In this document: positions 4,839-11,284 of the stretch, piece after piece
Numbering within the stretch: the stretch's first letter is position 1
Layout of the letters: every line of letters starts with the position of its first letter
Assembly: GCA_029289015.1 (NCBI GenBank)
Contig: JARFUL010000201.1
Span: forward strand, 1-11,711
DNA length: 11,711 nt
Origin: Syntrophobacteria bacterium
Lineage (GTDB): Bacteria; Desulfobacterota; Syntrophobacteria; JARFUL01
Direction: 5' to 3'
The notes under the pieces: model-generated
What the model saw: only the letters and a program-made list of their open reading frames with translations
What the model was told of the DNA's origin: nothing
Database searches by the model: none
Made by a program: the position numbers and the translations under genes

Positions 4839-6512
4839 CTAGCCGCGCTCTCCCTTAAGCAGGGCCCTGGCCTGCATGAGGGACGCGTCGGTGATCTTCT
4901 CCCCCGCGAGCATCCTCGCGACCTCCTTTACCCTGGCCTCGGGGCCGAGGCTCTTCACCGCGACAACGTTTCTGCCGCGCCTTTTCACCTTGGAGACGAG
5001 AAGATGGCTCTCCCCGAAGCACGCGATCTGGGGGAGATGCGTGATGCAGATGACCTGGCGGCTCACGGAGAGGTGCTTTAGCTTTTGGCCCACCATCTGC
5101 GCGCTCTTGCCGCCCACGCCGATATCCACCTCGTCGAAGACCAAAGACTCGGGGGACGCGGCCCCCGCAACCGCGGACATAAGCGCCAGAAAGAGCCTGG
5201 AGAGCTCTCCCCCGGAAGCCACGATCCCCAGGGGCCTCAGCTCCTCCTTGGGGTTGGCGCTGAAGAGGAACTCCACCCTGTCGAGGCCGGTGTCGGTGAG
5301 CGTCTCTTCGCCGGAGGGCTCGAGGGGCTCCACCGCGACCTCGAAGCGCGCGCCCCCGAGCCCCAGCGGGCCGAACCCCTGCTTCGCCTCTCCAAGGAGC
5401 CTTTTGGCCGCGGCCCGCCTCTCCTTCGTGAGGTACCGGGCCCTGGCTGTGGCCTTCTCAAGGAGGGTCCGCTTCTCTTTTCGGGCCGTGGCAATGTTCT
5501 CCGAGAGGGACTCGAAACCATCGAGCTCGCCTAAGGCCCTGGCCTGAAACTCGAGGACGCGCTCAAGGGACCCGCCGTACTTCTTCTTCATCCGGGCCAG
5601 GAGGTGAAGCCGCTCCTCCACCTGCTCAAGACGGACGGGGTCGGGCTCCAGGCGGGACGCGTACTCCCTGAGCTGGTGGTAGGTCTCCTCCAGCTCGGCC
5701 CCCACCGAGGCAAGGGAGCCTGCCTGGTCCTTCAGCCCCGCGTCCAGCTCGGCCAGGCCGGACAGTCGCCTCTGGGCCTCCCCCACCAGCTCCCTGGAAG
5801 CGCCCGGGGACTCGTAGAGGAGCCCCAAGCACTCCCCCACCCCCGCGGTGAGCTTCTCCACGTTCAAAAGGCGCTTGCGCTCCTCCTCTAGGGCCCGGTC
5901 CTCGCCCAAAGCAGGGGCCGCGTCCCCGATCTCCTTGGCCTGGAAACTGAGGAGCTCCCGCTTCTCCTCTGCCAGGGCCGCGCGGCCCTGAAGCTCCCTG
6001 AGGCGCTGCGCGGCTCCTTTGAACCCCTCGAAGAGCTCCCGAAAGGCCTCCACCTTGGGGGTCAGCCCCCCGAAGCCGTCCAGAATCTCCCGGTGGTTCT
6101 CGGGGGAGGCGAGCTCCCTCTGCGCGTGCTGGCCGAAGAGCCCTATGATCCCCCTGAGCGCGTCCTGGAGCAGCTTTGCCGTCACGGGCCTGCCGTCCAA
6201 AAAGGTCCGGGACCTGCCCTTGGCAGGCATTACCCTTCTCAGCAGAACCTCGTGTTCGGGGCTGTACCCCATCTGCTCGAGCCTGGCCCGGGCCTTGTCC
6301 GTGAGGCTCAGCAGGGCCTGGACCTCCGCCTCATCCGCGCCGGTGCGCACCAGCTCCGGGAACCTTCTCTGGCCCAGAACAAGGGAGATGGCCGTCGCGA
6401 TGAGGGACTTGCCCGCGCCGGTCTCGCCGGTTATCACGTTGAGGCCCGGAACAAAGGAGACGGACAGCTCGTCCACTATCCCCAGGTTCCGTATGTAGAG
6501 CTCCCTGAGCAA
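4839..6512 (-). CDS. recN: DNA repair protein RecN
   Basis: RecN is a cytoplasmic SMC-like ATPase that acts early in recombinational repair of double-strand breaks. The 557-residue length is standard. The N-terminal half has Walker A Gly-Glu-Thr-Gly-Ala-Gly-Lys-Ser (29-36) and the RecN hallmark Gly-Leu-Phe-Gly-Gln-His-Ala near 123-129. A long Glu/Arg/Leu-rich coiled-coil region occupies the middle. The C-terminal half has the ABC signature Ala-Ser-Gly-Gly-Glu-Leu-Ser-Arg (432-439), Walker B Leu-Val-Phe-Asp-Glu-Val-Asp (457-463) and Thr-His-Leu-Pro-Gln-Ile. The start is TTG (6510-6512): it gives the expected Leu-Arg-Glu-Leu-Tyr-Ile-Arg-Asn, and AGGA lies four bases upstream. The 17-base gap to pyrF implies cotranscription. 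No SOS box was recognised. Confidence 0.95.
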   Translation of the reverse strand: MLRELYIRNLGIVDELSVSFVPGLNVITGETGAGKSLIATAISLVLGQRRFPELVRTGADEAEVQALLSLTDKARARLEQMGYSPEHEVLLRRVMPAKGRSRTFLDGRPVTAKLLQDALRGIIGLFGQHAQRELASPENHREILDGFGGLTPKVEAFRELFEGFKGAAQRLRELQGRAALAEEKRELLSFQAKEIGDAAPALGEDRALEEERKRLLNVEKLTAGVGECLGLLYESPGASRELVGEAQRRLSGLAELDAGLKDQAGSLASVGAELEETYHQLREYASRLEPDPVRLEQVEERLHLLARMKKKYGGSLERVLEFQARALGELDGFESLSENIATARKEKRTLLEKATARARYLTKERRAAAKRLLGEAKQGFGPLGLGGARFEVAVEPLEPSGEETLTDTGLDRVEFLFSANPKEELRPLGIVASGGELSRLFLALMSAVAGAASPESLVFDEVDIGVGGKSAQMVGQKLKHLSVSRQVICITHLPQIACFGESHLLVSKVKRRGRNVVAVKSLGPEARVKEVARMLAGEKITDASLMQARALLKGERG

Positions 6513-6529
6513 GGTATCCTGTAAAGGGC

Positions 6530-7252
6530 CTAAGGTGTACGTCCGAGGGAAATGAGGGCCTGCCTGATCTCCTCCTGCATCGAGGCCGCGACCGCGGGGG
6601 GGTCGCTCGCTTCCCTGATGGGCCTTCCCACCACCAGGTGGTCCGCGCCGTTCAGTATGGCCTTTCTCGCGCTTACCACCCTCTTTTGGTCGTCAGCCGC
6701 GGCCGCGGGCCGGATTCCGGGGGTTACAATGATAATCTCCTCTCCCAGCTCCTCCCTGATCCTCCTGGCCTCCAGCCCGGAGCAGACCACCCCCGGGCAC
6801 CCCGAATCCCGGGCTCTTGTCGCGCGCTCAAGCACCAGCTCGCGCACTGTGGCGCGGTATCCCATGGCCCTTAGGTCGGAGTCGTCCAGGCTGGTGAGCA
6901 CGGTGACCGCCAATATCTTCACGTCCTGGGCGGCCTGGGCCGCGGCCTTCAGGATCGCGTCGTCGCCGTGGACCGTCGCGTAGGCAATCCCCCGGCCGTT
7001 TAGCTGGCGGACCGCGCGGGCCACGGTGTTGGGCACGTCAAAGAACTTAAGATCCAGCATCACCCTGAGCCCCTTGGCCGCGATCTTCTCCACCAGGGGG
7101 AACCCCCCGGCCAGAAAGAGCTCTAGCCCCACCTTGTAGAAACGGATCGTGGGACCGAGGCTCTCGATGGTGCGCCAGGCCTCCTCCTCGGTCCCGACGT
7201 CCAGCGCGGCTATGATCCTCTCCTCTATGGGAATCTGCCTGTGAAGCGCCAT
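6530..7252 (-). CDS. pyrF: Orotidine 5'-phosphate decarboxylase
   Basis: This enzyme decarboxylates OMP to UMP, the last step of de novo UMP synthesis, in the cytoplasm. OMP is made from orotate and PRPP, so it depends on the Prs product encoded earlier in the window. The 240-residue product has Ala-Ala-Leu-Asp18, Tyr-Lys40-Val-Gly-Leu, and the catalytic Asp67-Leu-Lys69-Phe-Phe-Asp72-Val-Pro-Asn-Thr. The conserved Asp/Lys/Asp set is intact; position 71 is Phe where many relatives have His. Ile-Val-Thr-Pro-Gly-Ile-Arg-Pro and the phosphate-binding Val-Val-Gly-Arg-Pro-Ile near the C terminus are also present. ATG 7252 has an AGGGGG-type SD upstream. It lies 30 bases after the metallo-hydrolase stop and 17 before recN, probably one operon. 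Confidence 0.95.
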   Translation of the reverse strand: MALHRQIPIEERIIAALDVGTEEEAWRTIESLGPTIRFYKVGLELFLAGGFPLVEKIAAKGLRVMLDLKFFDVPNTVARAVRQLNGRGIAYATVHGDDAILKAAAQAAQDVKILAVTVLTSLDDSDLRAMGYRATVRELVLERATRARDSGCPGVVCSGLEARRIREELGEEIIIVTPGIRPAAAADDQKRVVSARKAILNGADHLVVGRPIREASDPPAVAASMQEEIRQALISLGRTP

Positions 7253-7282
7253 GTTCGGCCCCCTAAGACGGCTTCGCGAAGA

Positions 7283-7948
7283 CTACACGAAGCCCGCTAT
7301 CTGGCTCTTTATGCCCAAGAGGTTCTGCCTCACCTCGGCCGCGCCCTGGAGAACCGGGCCGTGGCCCGGCAGCAGCAGCTCCACGTCGAGGTGCGCGATC
7401 TTGTCCAGGCTGGCGATGAGCGCGGGCGCGTCGCCGCCTGGGAGGTCCACCCTGCCTATGCCCCCGGCAAAGAGGAGGTCCCCGGAGAATAGCGCCTTGA
7501 GCCTGGGCCAGTAAAGGCAGATGGAGCCCGGGGAGTGGCCCGGGGTGTGGAGTACCTCTAGCTCCTCGTCCCCCACGGTGAGGCCGCCTTCCCTGAGGAG
7601 AAAATCGGACCTCCAGCGGGGCGGGCCGAGCCCCATGAGGCTGAAGAAGTACTCCCCGTGCTCTTTCAGCATCTTGTGGGCCTCGGTGTGCATGGTCATG
7701 AGCGCGCTGGTCTCCAGGAACGCGGCCATGGCCTCCATGTGGTCCGGGTGCATGTGGGTCGCGATAACGAGGTCTATGCTGCCAAGGGGATAACCGTCAG
7801 CCTCCAGCTTCTCCTCCAAAATGGGAAACGCGTCAAGGTGGCCCGGGTCGATGAACACGTTCGCGCGGCCGGCCATGAGGTATGAGTTCGCGTTGTTGCG
7901 GATGTGGGACGTCCAGGGATATGCGTGGAGCTCAGGGGATATCTTCAT
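7283..7948 (-). CDS. Metallo-beta-lactamase-fold hydrolase (glyoxalase II-like)
   Basis: This 221-residue protein carries the full MBL metal set: Thr-His65-Met-His67-Pro-Asp69-His70, His138 in His-Thr-Pro-Gly-His-Ser-Pro-Gly, Asp157 in Phe-Ser-Gly-Asp-Leu-Leu-Phe, and His196 in Leu-Pro-Gly-His-Gly-Pro. Early residues Asn-Ser-Tyr-Leu and Ile-Asp-Pro-Gly also fit. The His-Thr-Pro-Gly-His pattern is typical of the glyoxalase II/RNase Z-like superfamily, but substrate is not determined; no lactamase activity is implied. There is no signal peptide, so it is cytoplasmic. ATG 7948 has AAGGAA a few bases upstream. It is followed by pyrF after 30 bases and preceded by the zinc-ribbon gene, with a GC-rich hairpin between. 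Confidence 0.9.
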   Translation of the reverse strand: MKISPELHAYPWTSHIRNNANSYLMAGRANVFIDPGHLDAFPILEEKLEADGYPLGSIDLVIATHMHPDHMEAMAAFLETSALMTMHTEAHKMLKEHGEYFFSLMGLGPPRWRSDFLLREGGLTVGDEELEVLHTPGHSPGSICLYWPRLKALFSGDLLFAGGIGRVDLPGGDAPALIASLDKIAHLDVELLLPGHGPVLQGAAEVRQNLLGIKSQIAGFV

Positions 7949-8013
7949 TCAGTATTCCTTCTTTCCCCAAAACGCGCGGCCGAACTGGACCGCGCAGACA
8001 AGAGGAGGGCTCA

Positions 8014-8047
8014 AGGCCGCGGGGCTCGAGGGTTCCGGCCGCGGCCT
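8014..8047 (-). terminator. GC-rich hairpin at the end of the zinc-ribbon gene (weak terminator or processing site)
   Basis: AGGCCGCGG (8014-8022) pairs exactly with CCGCGGCCT (8039-8047) around a 16-base loop. On the minus strand the stem begins within the stop codon (8046-8048) of the zinc-ribbon gene and is followed by TTGAGCCC, without a T-tract. It could attenuate read-through into the MBL gene, but is not a standard intrinsic terminator. Confidence 0.35.
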
Positions 8048-8309
8048 ACTTCTCGGCCCTGATCCTCCTCTTCGCCCGCCTCAGGGTCTCCTCCACCTCT
8101 GTCTGGGAGTAGGTGGCCCGGCAGGCCCCGCACATGTATCTCTCATCCTCCAGCTTGTCGTAGATCAGGTCGTCGGAGAAGTCCACCTCCTTGAACCGGA
8201 TGGAGAAGGTGTAGACCTTGATGAAGTACTTGCCCCTGCATTCGTTGCACAGGAAGGTCTCGGACAGTTGTTGGTCCTGTGCGCCGCGTGTCCCGGTTGC
8301 ACCAGCCAT
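8046..8309 (-). CDS. Small zinc-ribbon-like protein, unknown function
   Basis: This 87-residue protein has two CxxC knuckles: Cys21-Asn-Glu-Cys24 after a short flexible N terminus, and Cys60-Gly-Ala-Cys63 about 35 residues later. This fits one zinc-ribbon site. Between them is a Phe/Tyr/Asp-rich stretch that looks like beta strands. The C terminus is an Arg/Lys/Glu-rich helix. There is no signal peptide. ATG 8309 is preceded by GAAGAG a few bases upstream. It is first in the leftward group with the MBL hydrolase, pyrF and recN, though a hairpin follows it. A weak minus promoter (TTTGGT, 16 bases, GACAAT, complement of 8374-8401) could drive it. I do not recognise the family; nucleic acid or protein binding would be a guess. 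Confidence 0.75.
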   Translation of the reverse strand: MAGATGTRGAQDQQLSETFLCNECRGKYFIKVYTFSIRFKEVDFSDDLIYDKLEDERYMCGACRATYSQTEVEETLRRAKRRIRAEK

Positions 8310-8346
8310 ATTTCTCTTCGCCTTTCACCGTGCGTCTCAGCCAGGC

Positions 8347-8372
8347 CCCGCGCGGTGGCGCCAGCGCGCGGG
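8347..8372. repeat. Near-perfect 26-bp palindrome upstream of the zinc-ribbon gene
   Basis: CCCGCGCG (8347-8354) and CGCGCGGG (8365-8372) are exact complements. The centre is itself a palindrome, TGGCGCCA (8356-8363), with one G-G mismatch on either side, so 12 of 13 positions pair. It lies about 38 bases upstream of the minus-strand ATG, where it could be an operator or a leader hairpin. Confidence 0.45.
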
Positions 8373-8474
8373 CATTGTCTTGTGGGGGAAAGGTTACCAA
8401 ATGTGGCCCCTTATTGCCACCCAGTTTTGCCGCGGGTGGCCGGTTTGATGACCGGGGGACCATAAGACTGCCTG

Positions 8475-8504
8475 TTGACACGAAAAGCACGGTTGGGGTA
8501 ATTA
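8475..8504 (+). promoter_or_regulatory. Candidate promoter of the caspase-adaptor gene
   Basis: A perfect TTGACA (8475-8480) is followed by an AT-rich stretch; TAATTA (8499-8504) at 18-base spacing is the best-placed but weak -10, and further AT-rich sequence runs to 8510. The start codons follow about 40 bases later. The exact -10 is uncertain. Confidence 0.4.
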
Positions 8505-8543
8505 TTAATAGACCTTTGTGCGCCCGTCTTTTTTCCGGAGGCC

Positions 8544-10913
8544 ATGATGAGAAGGGTATTTTTCCTCGCAGTTTCGATCCTCGCGATCTCCATCTTCCTG
8601 GCGCCCCGTCTCCCTGCAACGCAACGGGGCGTCCGGGTCACCGCAAAGTCCGGCCAAAGCCTCTACCTCTACAAGGACTACCGCGCGCTGGTTGTGGGGG
8701 TGGGCGACTACACCAAGGGCTGGCCCGATCTGCCGGGCGCGATCAAGGACGCGAAGGAGGTGGCCGCGGTCCTGAAGAAGCACGGGTTTTCCGTGAAGCT
8801 CGTGCTCGACCCCACCTCAAGCGGGCTCAAGGACGCGCTGGACGACCTGGCCTTTACCTGGGGAAGGGAGAAGAACAGGGCGCTGCTCCTTTACTTCGCG
8901 GGCCACGGCGAGACCCTGGAGCTGGCGGACGGCACAGAGCTGGGCTACATCATACCCTCAGACTGCCCGCTCAAGAGCCGCGACCCGAGGAGATTTGACA
9001 GGAAGGCGGTCTCCATGAAGGAGATCGAGGCTCTGGCGCTCAAGGTCAAGTCCAAGCACCTCCTCATGATGTTCGATTCGTGCTTCTCTGGCTCGCTCTT
9101 CAGCCTCACCCGGGCCGCGCCCACCGACATTACCGAGAAGTCGGCCCGGCCGGTTCGGCAGTTCATCACTGCAGGGGAGGCCGGGGAGCAGGTGCCGGAC
9201 CGCTCGGTCTTCAAGATAGTCTTTCTCAACGGCATAAAGGGGGACGCGGACCTCAACGACGACGGGTTCGTCACCGGCTCGGAGCTGGGCATGCACCTCC
9301 AGGACAAGGTGGTCAACTACTCCCGGGGCGGCCAGCACCCCCAGTACGGCAAGATAAACAACCCCAGGCTGGACAGAGGCGACTTCATCTTCGTTCTGAA
9401 GCGCGCTCCCCGGCCTGATGAGCCCCGGGTGGCCACGCCCCCTCCCCCTCCCGTGGGGATCAAGGACTTGGACGCGCTGATCAAGAAGAGAAGGGACGTG
9501 AGGAGCAGATGGAAGGGGTGGCAGGCCAAAATGGACGCGGCCGCCAAAAAGGCCGCGAGATACGACAAAAGCGGCGAGCTTGAGCCCGAAGAGAAGGCCA
9601 GGGTCTGGAAGGACTTTCTGGGCGCGTATAGCGCGGACAACCCCTTTTCCACAAAAGACGAAGAGCTTAGGCGGAAGGCAAAGAGTCAGTATGCCCTGCT
9701 AACAGGCAAAATCAGGGAGGAGTTGCAGGTAAAAACACGCCGTCCTGCTAAGTCCTTGAAACTGAGCTTTAGGGTAAGAGGTCTGGTTGAACATATTGCA
9801 GTCAGGGAGGGAGACAGGATCGACAAGGGGCAGGAGATAGCAAGGCTCGATTCTGCCTGGCACAGTGCTGTGCTTGATGGAGCCAAAGCGGATCTTATGG
9901 AGGGAGAAGCGACGGCCCGAGAAGCAAAGAAGGAATACGGGCGCACAAAAGAACTACACCGGAAACAAGTTTCCTCACGGATGCAACTGGATAGAGCGAA
10001 AGCTAGACATGAAAAGTCAGCCGCAGCGGTAAAATCCCTGGAGAGCAAACTAAAGCTTGCCAGTTTGCAACTAAAGCGCACCAGGCTGACAGCCCCGGTA
10101 GCTGGCCGCTTAGAAAAAGTCAATATAGGGGTGGGCGAAAGGGTGAAAGCGGGAGATACGGTTGCCCTGCTCACCCCCTGGAAAAAAGCTCCCTCCCTCG
10201 AATTCGGGTCCTTCTACGCCATAGTCATAGGCAACGCAGACTACAGGGAACTGAAAGACCTTTCCACCCCGCGAAACGACGCGAGGGCCATATCCGGGGT
10301 GCTGGAAAAGAGCTATGGATTCAAAGTAACGCTGATTAAAGACGGCACCAGGGCAAAAATTTTTAATGCGCTGTCCCGCTATCGCCGGACACTGGACGAA
10401 AGGGACAACCTCCTTGTCTACTACTCGGGCCACGGGTGGGAAGACAGGGAGGCGGGGAGGAGCTACTGGCTGCCCGTGGACGCCGAGAGGGCGAGCCCGG
10501 CCAAATGGATATCCACCACCGACATTTCCAATGCGCTCAAGTCCATAAACGCGAACCACGTGCTGGTTTTGGCGGATAGCTGCTACTCGTCCACCCTGGC
10601 CTCCGGCATAACCGTGGCCGCGAGGGATAATGCTTACTACCGGCGCATGGCCAGGAAGAGGTCCCGCACCGTGATGACCTCGGGAGGGCTCGAACCGGTG
10701 GCCCAAAAGGGCTCAACCCGCGGGCTCTCGCTCTTCGCGTCCGCGATTGTAGAAGCGCTCAATAAGAACAGGGGGCTCATGGACGCGTCTTTGCTGTTCA
10801 AGGAGATCCGCCGCGCGGTGATGCTGAACTCGGACCAAACCCCGGGCTACGGCGATATCAGGAATGCCGGGCACCAGGGGGGAGAGTTCATCTTCGTGCG
10901 GCAAAAAAAATAG
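8544..10913 (+). CDS. Exported double caspase-like (peptidase C14) protein with an embedded TolC-type adaptor core
   Basis: Domain order in 789 residues: Sec signal peptide (hydrophobic core about 5-20, likely cleavage after Ala25, no lipobox); caspase-like domain 1 (about 45-286) with catalytic His121 (Ala-Gly-His-Gly) and Cys180 (Asp-Ser-Cys-Phe-Ser-Gly); Pro-rich linker (287-305); helical Trp-rich segment (306-390); lipoyl half-motif, alpha-hairpin, lipoyl half-motif of a periplasmic adaptor (about 404-546); caspase-like domain 2 (about 558-789) with His630 (Ser-Gly-His-Gly) and Cys680 (Asp-Ser-Cys-Tyr-Ser-Ser). Both caspase domains end in a Phe-Ile-Phe-Val strand. Caspase-fold families are Cys proteases; both dyads look intact. 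The signal peptide places it in the periplasm or beyond, unlike most characterised bacterial caspases. GGAGG (8537-8541) is two bases before the first ATG but five before the second (8547), so initiation may be at 8547. It is monocistronic as far as visible. Function is unknown. Confidence 0.9.
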   Translation: MMRRVFFLAVSILAISIFLAPRLPATQRGVRVTAKSGQSLYLYKDYRALVVGVGDYTKGWPDLPGAIKDAKEVAAVLKKHGFSVKLVLDPTSSGLKDALDDLAFTWGREKNRALLLYFAGHGETLELADGTELGYIIPSDCPLKSRDPRRFDRKAVSMKEIEALALKVKSKHLLMMFDSCFSGSLFSLTRAAPTDITEKSARPVRQFITAGEAGEQVPDRSVFKIVFLNGIKGDADLNDDGFVTGSELGMHLQDKVVNYSRGGQHPQYGKINNPRLDRGDFIFVLKRAPRPDEPRVATPPPPPVGIKDLDALIKKRRDVRSRWKGWQAKMDAAAKKAARYDKSGELEPEEKARVWKDFLGAYSADNPFSTKDEELRRKAKSQYALLTGKIREELQVKTRRPAKSLKLSFRVRGLVEHIAVREGDRIDKGQEIARLDSAWHSAVLDGAKADLMEGEATAREAKKEYGRTKELHRKQVSSRMQLDRAKARHEKSAAAVKSLESKLKLASLQLKRTRLTAPVAGRLEKVNIGVGERVKAGDTVALLTPWKKAPSLEFGSFYAIVIGNADYRELKDLSTPRNDARAISGVLEKSYGFKVTLIKDGTRAKIFNALSRYRRTLDERDNLLVYYSGHGWEDREAGRSYWLPVDAERASPAKWISTTDISNALKSINANHVLVLADSCYSSTLASGITVAARDNAYYRRMARKRSRTVMTSGGLEPVAQKGSTRGLSLFASAIVEALNKNRGLMDASLLFKEIRRAVMLNSDQTPGYGDIRNAGHQGGEFIFVRQKK
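9249..9284 (+). other. EF-hand-like calcium loop inside caspase domain 1
   Basis: Residues 236-247 read Asp-Leu-Asn-Asp-Asp-Gly-Phe-Val-Thr-Gly-Ser-Glu, with ligands at positions 1, 3, 5, 9 and 12 and Gly at 6, a full canonical EF-hand loop. Similar loops occur in many bacterial caspase-family proteins, and several metacaspases need Ca2+ for activation, so Ca2+ control is plausible. Confidence 0.7.
9753..10181 (+). other. Embedded periplasmic adaptor (HlyD/AcrA-like) lipoyl-hairpin-lipoyl module
   Basis: Residues 404-436 form the first lipoyl half-motif (Gly-Leu-Val-Glu-His-Ile-Ala-Val-Arg-Glu-Gly-Asp, then Lys-Gly-Gln-Glu-Ile-Ala-Arg-Leu-Asp). Residues 437-512 form two helices of an alpha-hairpin. 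Residues 513-546 form the second half (Leu-Thr-Ala-Pro-Val-Ala-Gly-Arg-Leu, then Val-Gly-Glu-Arg-Val-Lys-Ala-Gly-Asp). The tip has Arg467, Leu471 and Ser478, the R-x3-L-x6-S pattern of TolC-docking adaptors. The beta-barrel and membrane-proximal domains of full adaptors are absent. Codons here are notably more A/T-ending than in caspase domain 1. Confidence 0.85.
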
Positions 10914-10957
10914 GTGGCCACTCTCGGGCCCCCGGCCGGGACTCCGCATTTCGCATG

Positions 10958-10987
10958 TTGACAATACGCATCCGGGTGGGGTAGATT
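10958..10987 (+). promoter_or_regulatory. Candidate sigma-70 promoter in the caspase-alaC gap
   Basis: A perfect TTGACA (10958-10963) is followed after 18 bases by TAGATT (10982-10987), a 4/6 match to the -10 box. A start near 10994 would produce a transcript of about 140 bases if it ends at the hairpin at 11101-11133. Confidence 0.4.
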
Positions 10988-11100
10988 CCATATGATCGAA
11001 AAAGCGCTGTTTCGCCTACTGAATTATCCTTCCCCCAAGGGGAGGGACGCGGCAGAGAGAAGCCCCAGATGAGAGTACCGGGAAGCAAACTCGGATGCCT

Positions 11101-11133
11101 AAAAGAGGGCCGCACCCAGGCCAGGGCTCTTTT
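11101..11133. terminator. Candidate bidirectional terminator hairpin
   Basis: AAAAGAG (11101-11107) pairs with CTCTTTT (11127-11133); inside, GGCC (11108-11111) pairs with GGCC (11119-11122), leaving an AGGG bulge on one side. The T-tract is only four bases and lies within the stem, so termination is likely to be weak. Confidence 0.35.
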
Positions 11134-11206
11134 CACCGCCACCGCTACCAGGGCGCGGCGCGCCCGCGCTGCTTAATAATACATCCCTCCATAAGGAAAT
11201 TAAGGC

Positions 11207-11235
11207 TTTACACATCCCGGGAACCCGGCTATCTT
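11207..11235 (+). promoter_or_regulatory. Promoter of the alaC-type aminotransferase gene
   Basis: TTTACA (11207-11212), a 17-base spacer and TATCTT (11230-11235, 4/6) make a good sigma-70 promoter. It would start transcription near 11242, with a 43-base leader to ATG 11285. A small inverted repeat CCGGG-AA-CCCGG (11217-11228) occupies the spacer. Confidence 0.5.
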
Positions 11236-11284
11236 TTTACCACCGGGACATTTAAAAAACACACAATCTTAAGAGGTTATCAGT

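Larger units (their letters stand above)
10914..11284 (+). other. Intergenic region between the caspase-adaptor gene and alaC
   Basis: No convincing gene of normal size is seen. It holds a TTGACA promoter candidate (10958-10987), a 26-codon frame with no clear SD (10992-11072), a hairpin with an A-tract and T-tract (11101-11133), and the alaC promoter (11207-11235). The promoter plus hairpin could bound a short transcript. GC content drops towards the alaC end. Confidence 0.5.

Noticed and set aside
8475..8489. Sigma-54-like promoter before the caspase gene
   Set aside because: TTGACACG resembles a -24 element, but the following GC is two bases too close for the fixed -24/-12 spacing.
8544..10913. 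Caspase gene as part of a known antiphage caspase system (type III CRISPR-CHAT, gasdermin operons)
   Set aside because: The product has a Sec signal peptide, and there are no CRISPR repeats, TPR-CHAT, gasdermin or other defence genes in the window.
10992..11072. 26-codon ORF after the caspase gene
   Set aside because: It has an ATG but no properly spaced SD and no recognisable features; not enough to call a gene.
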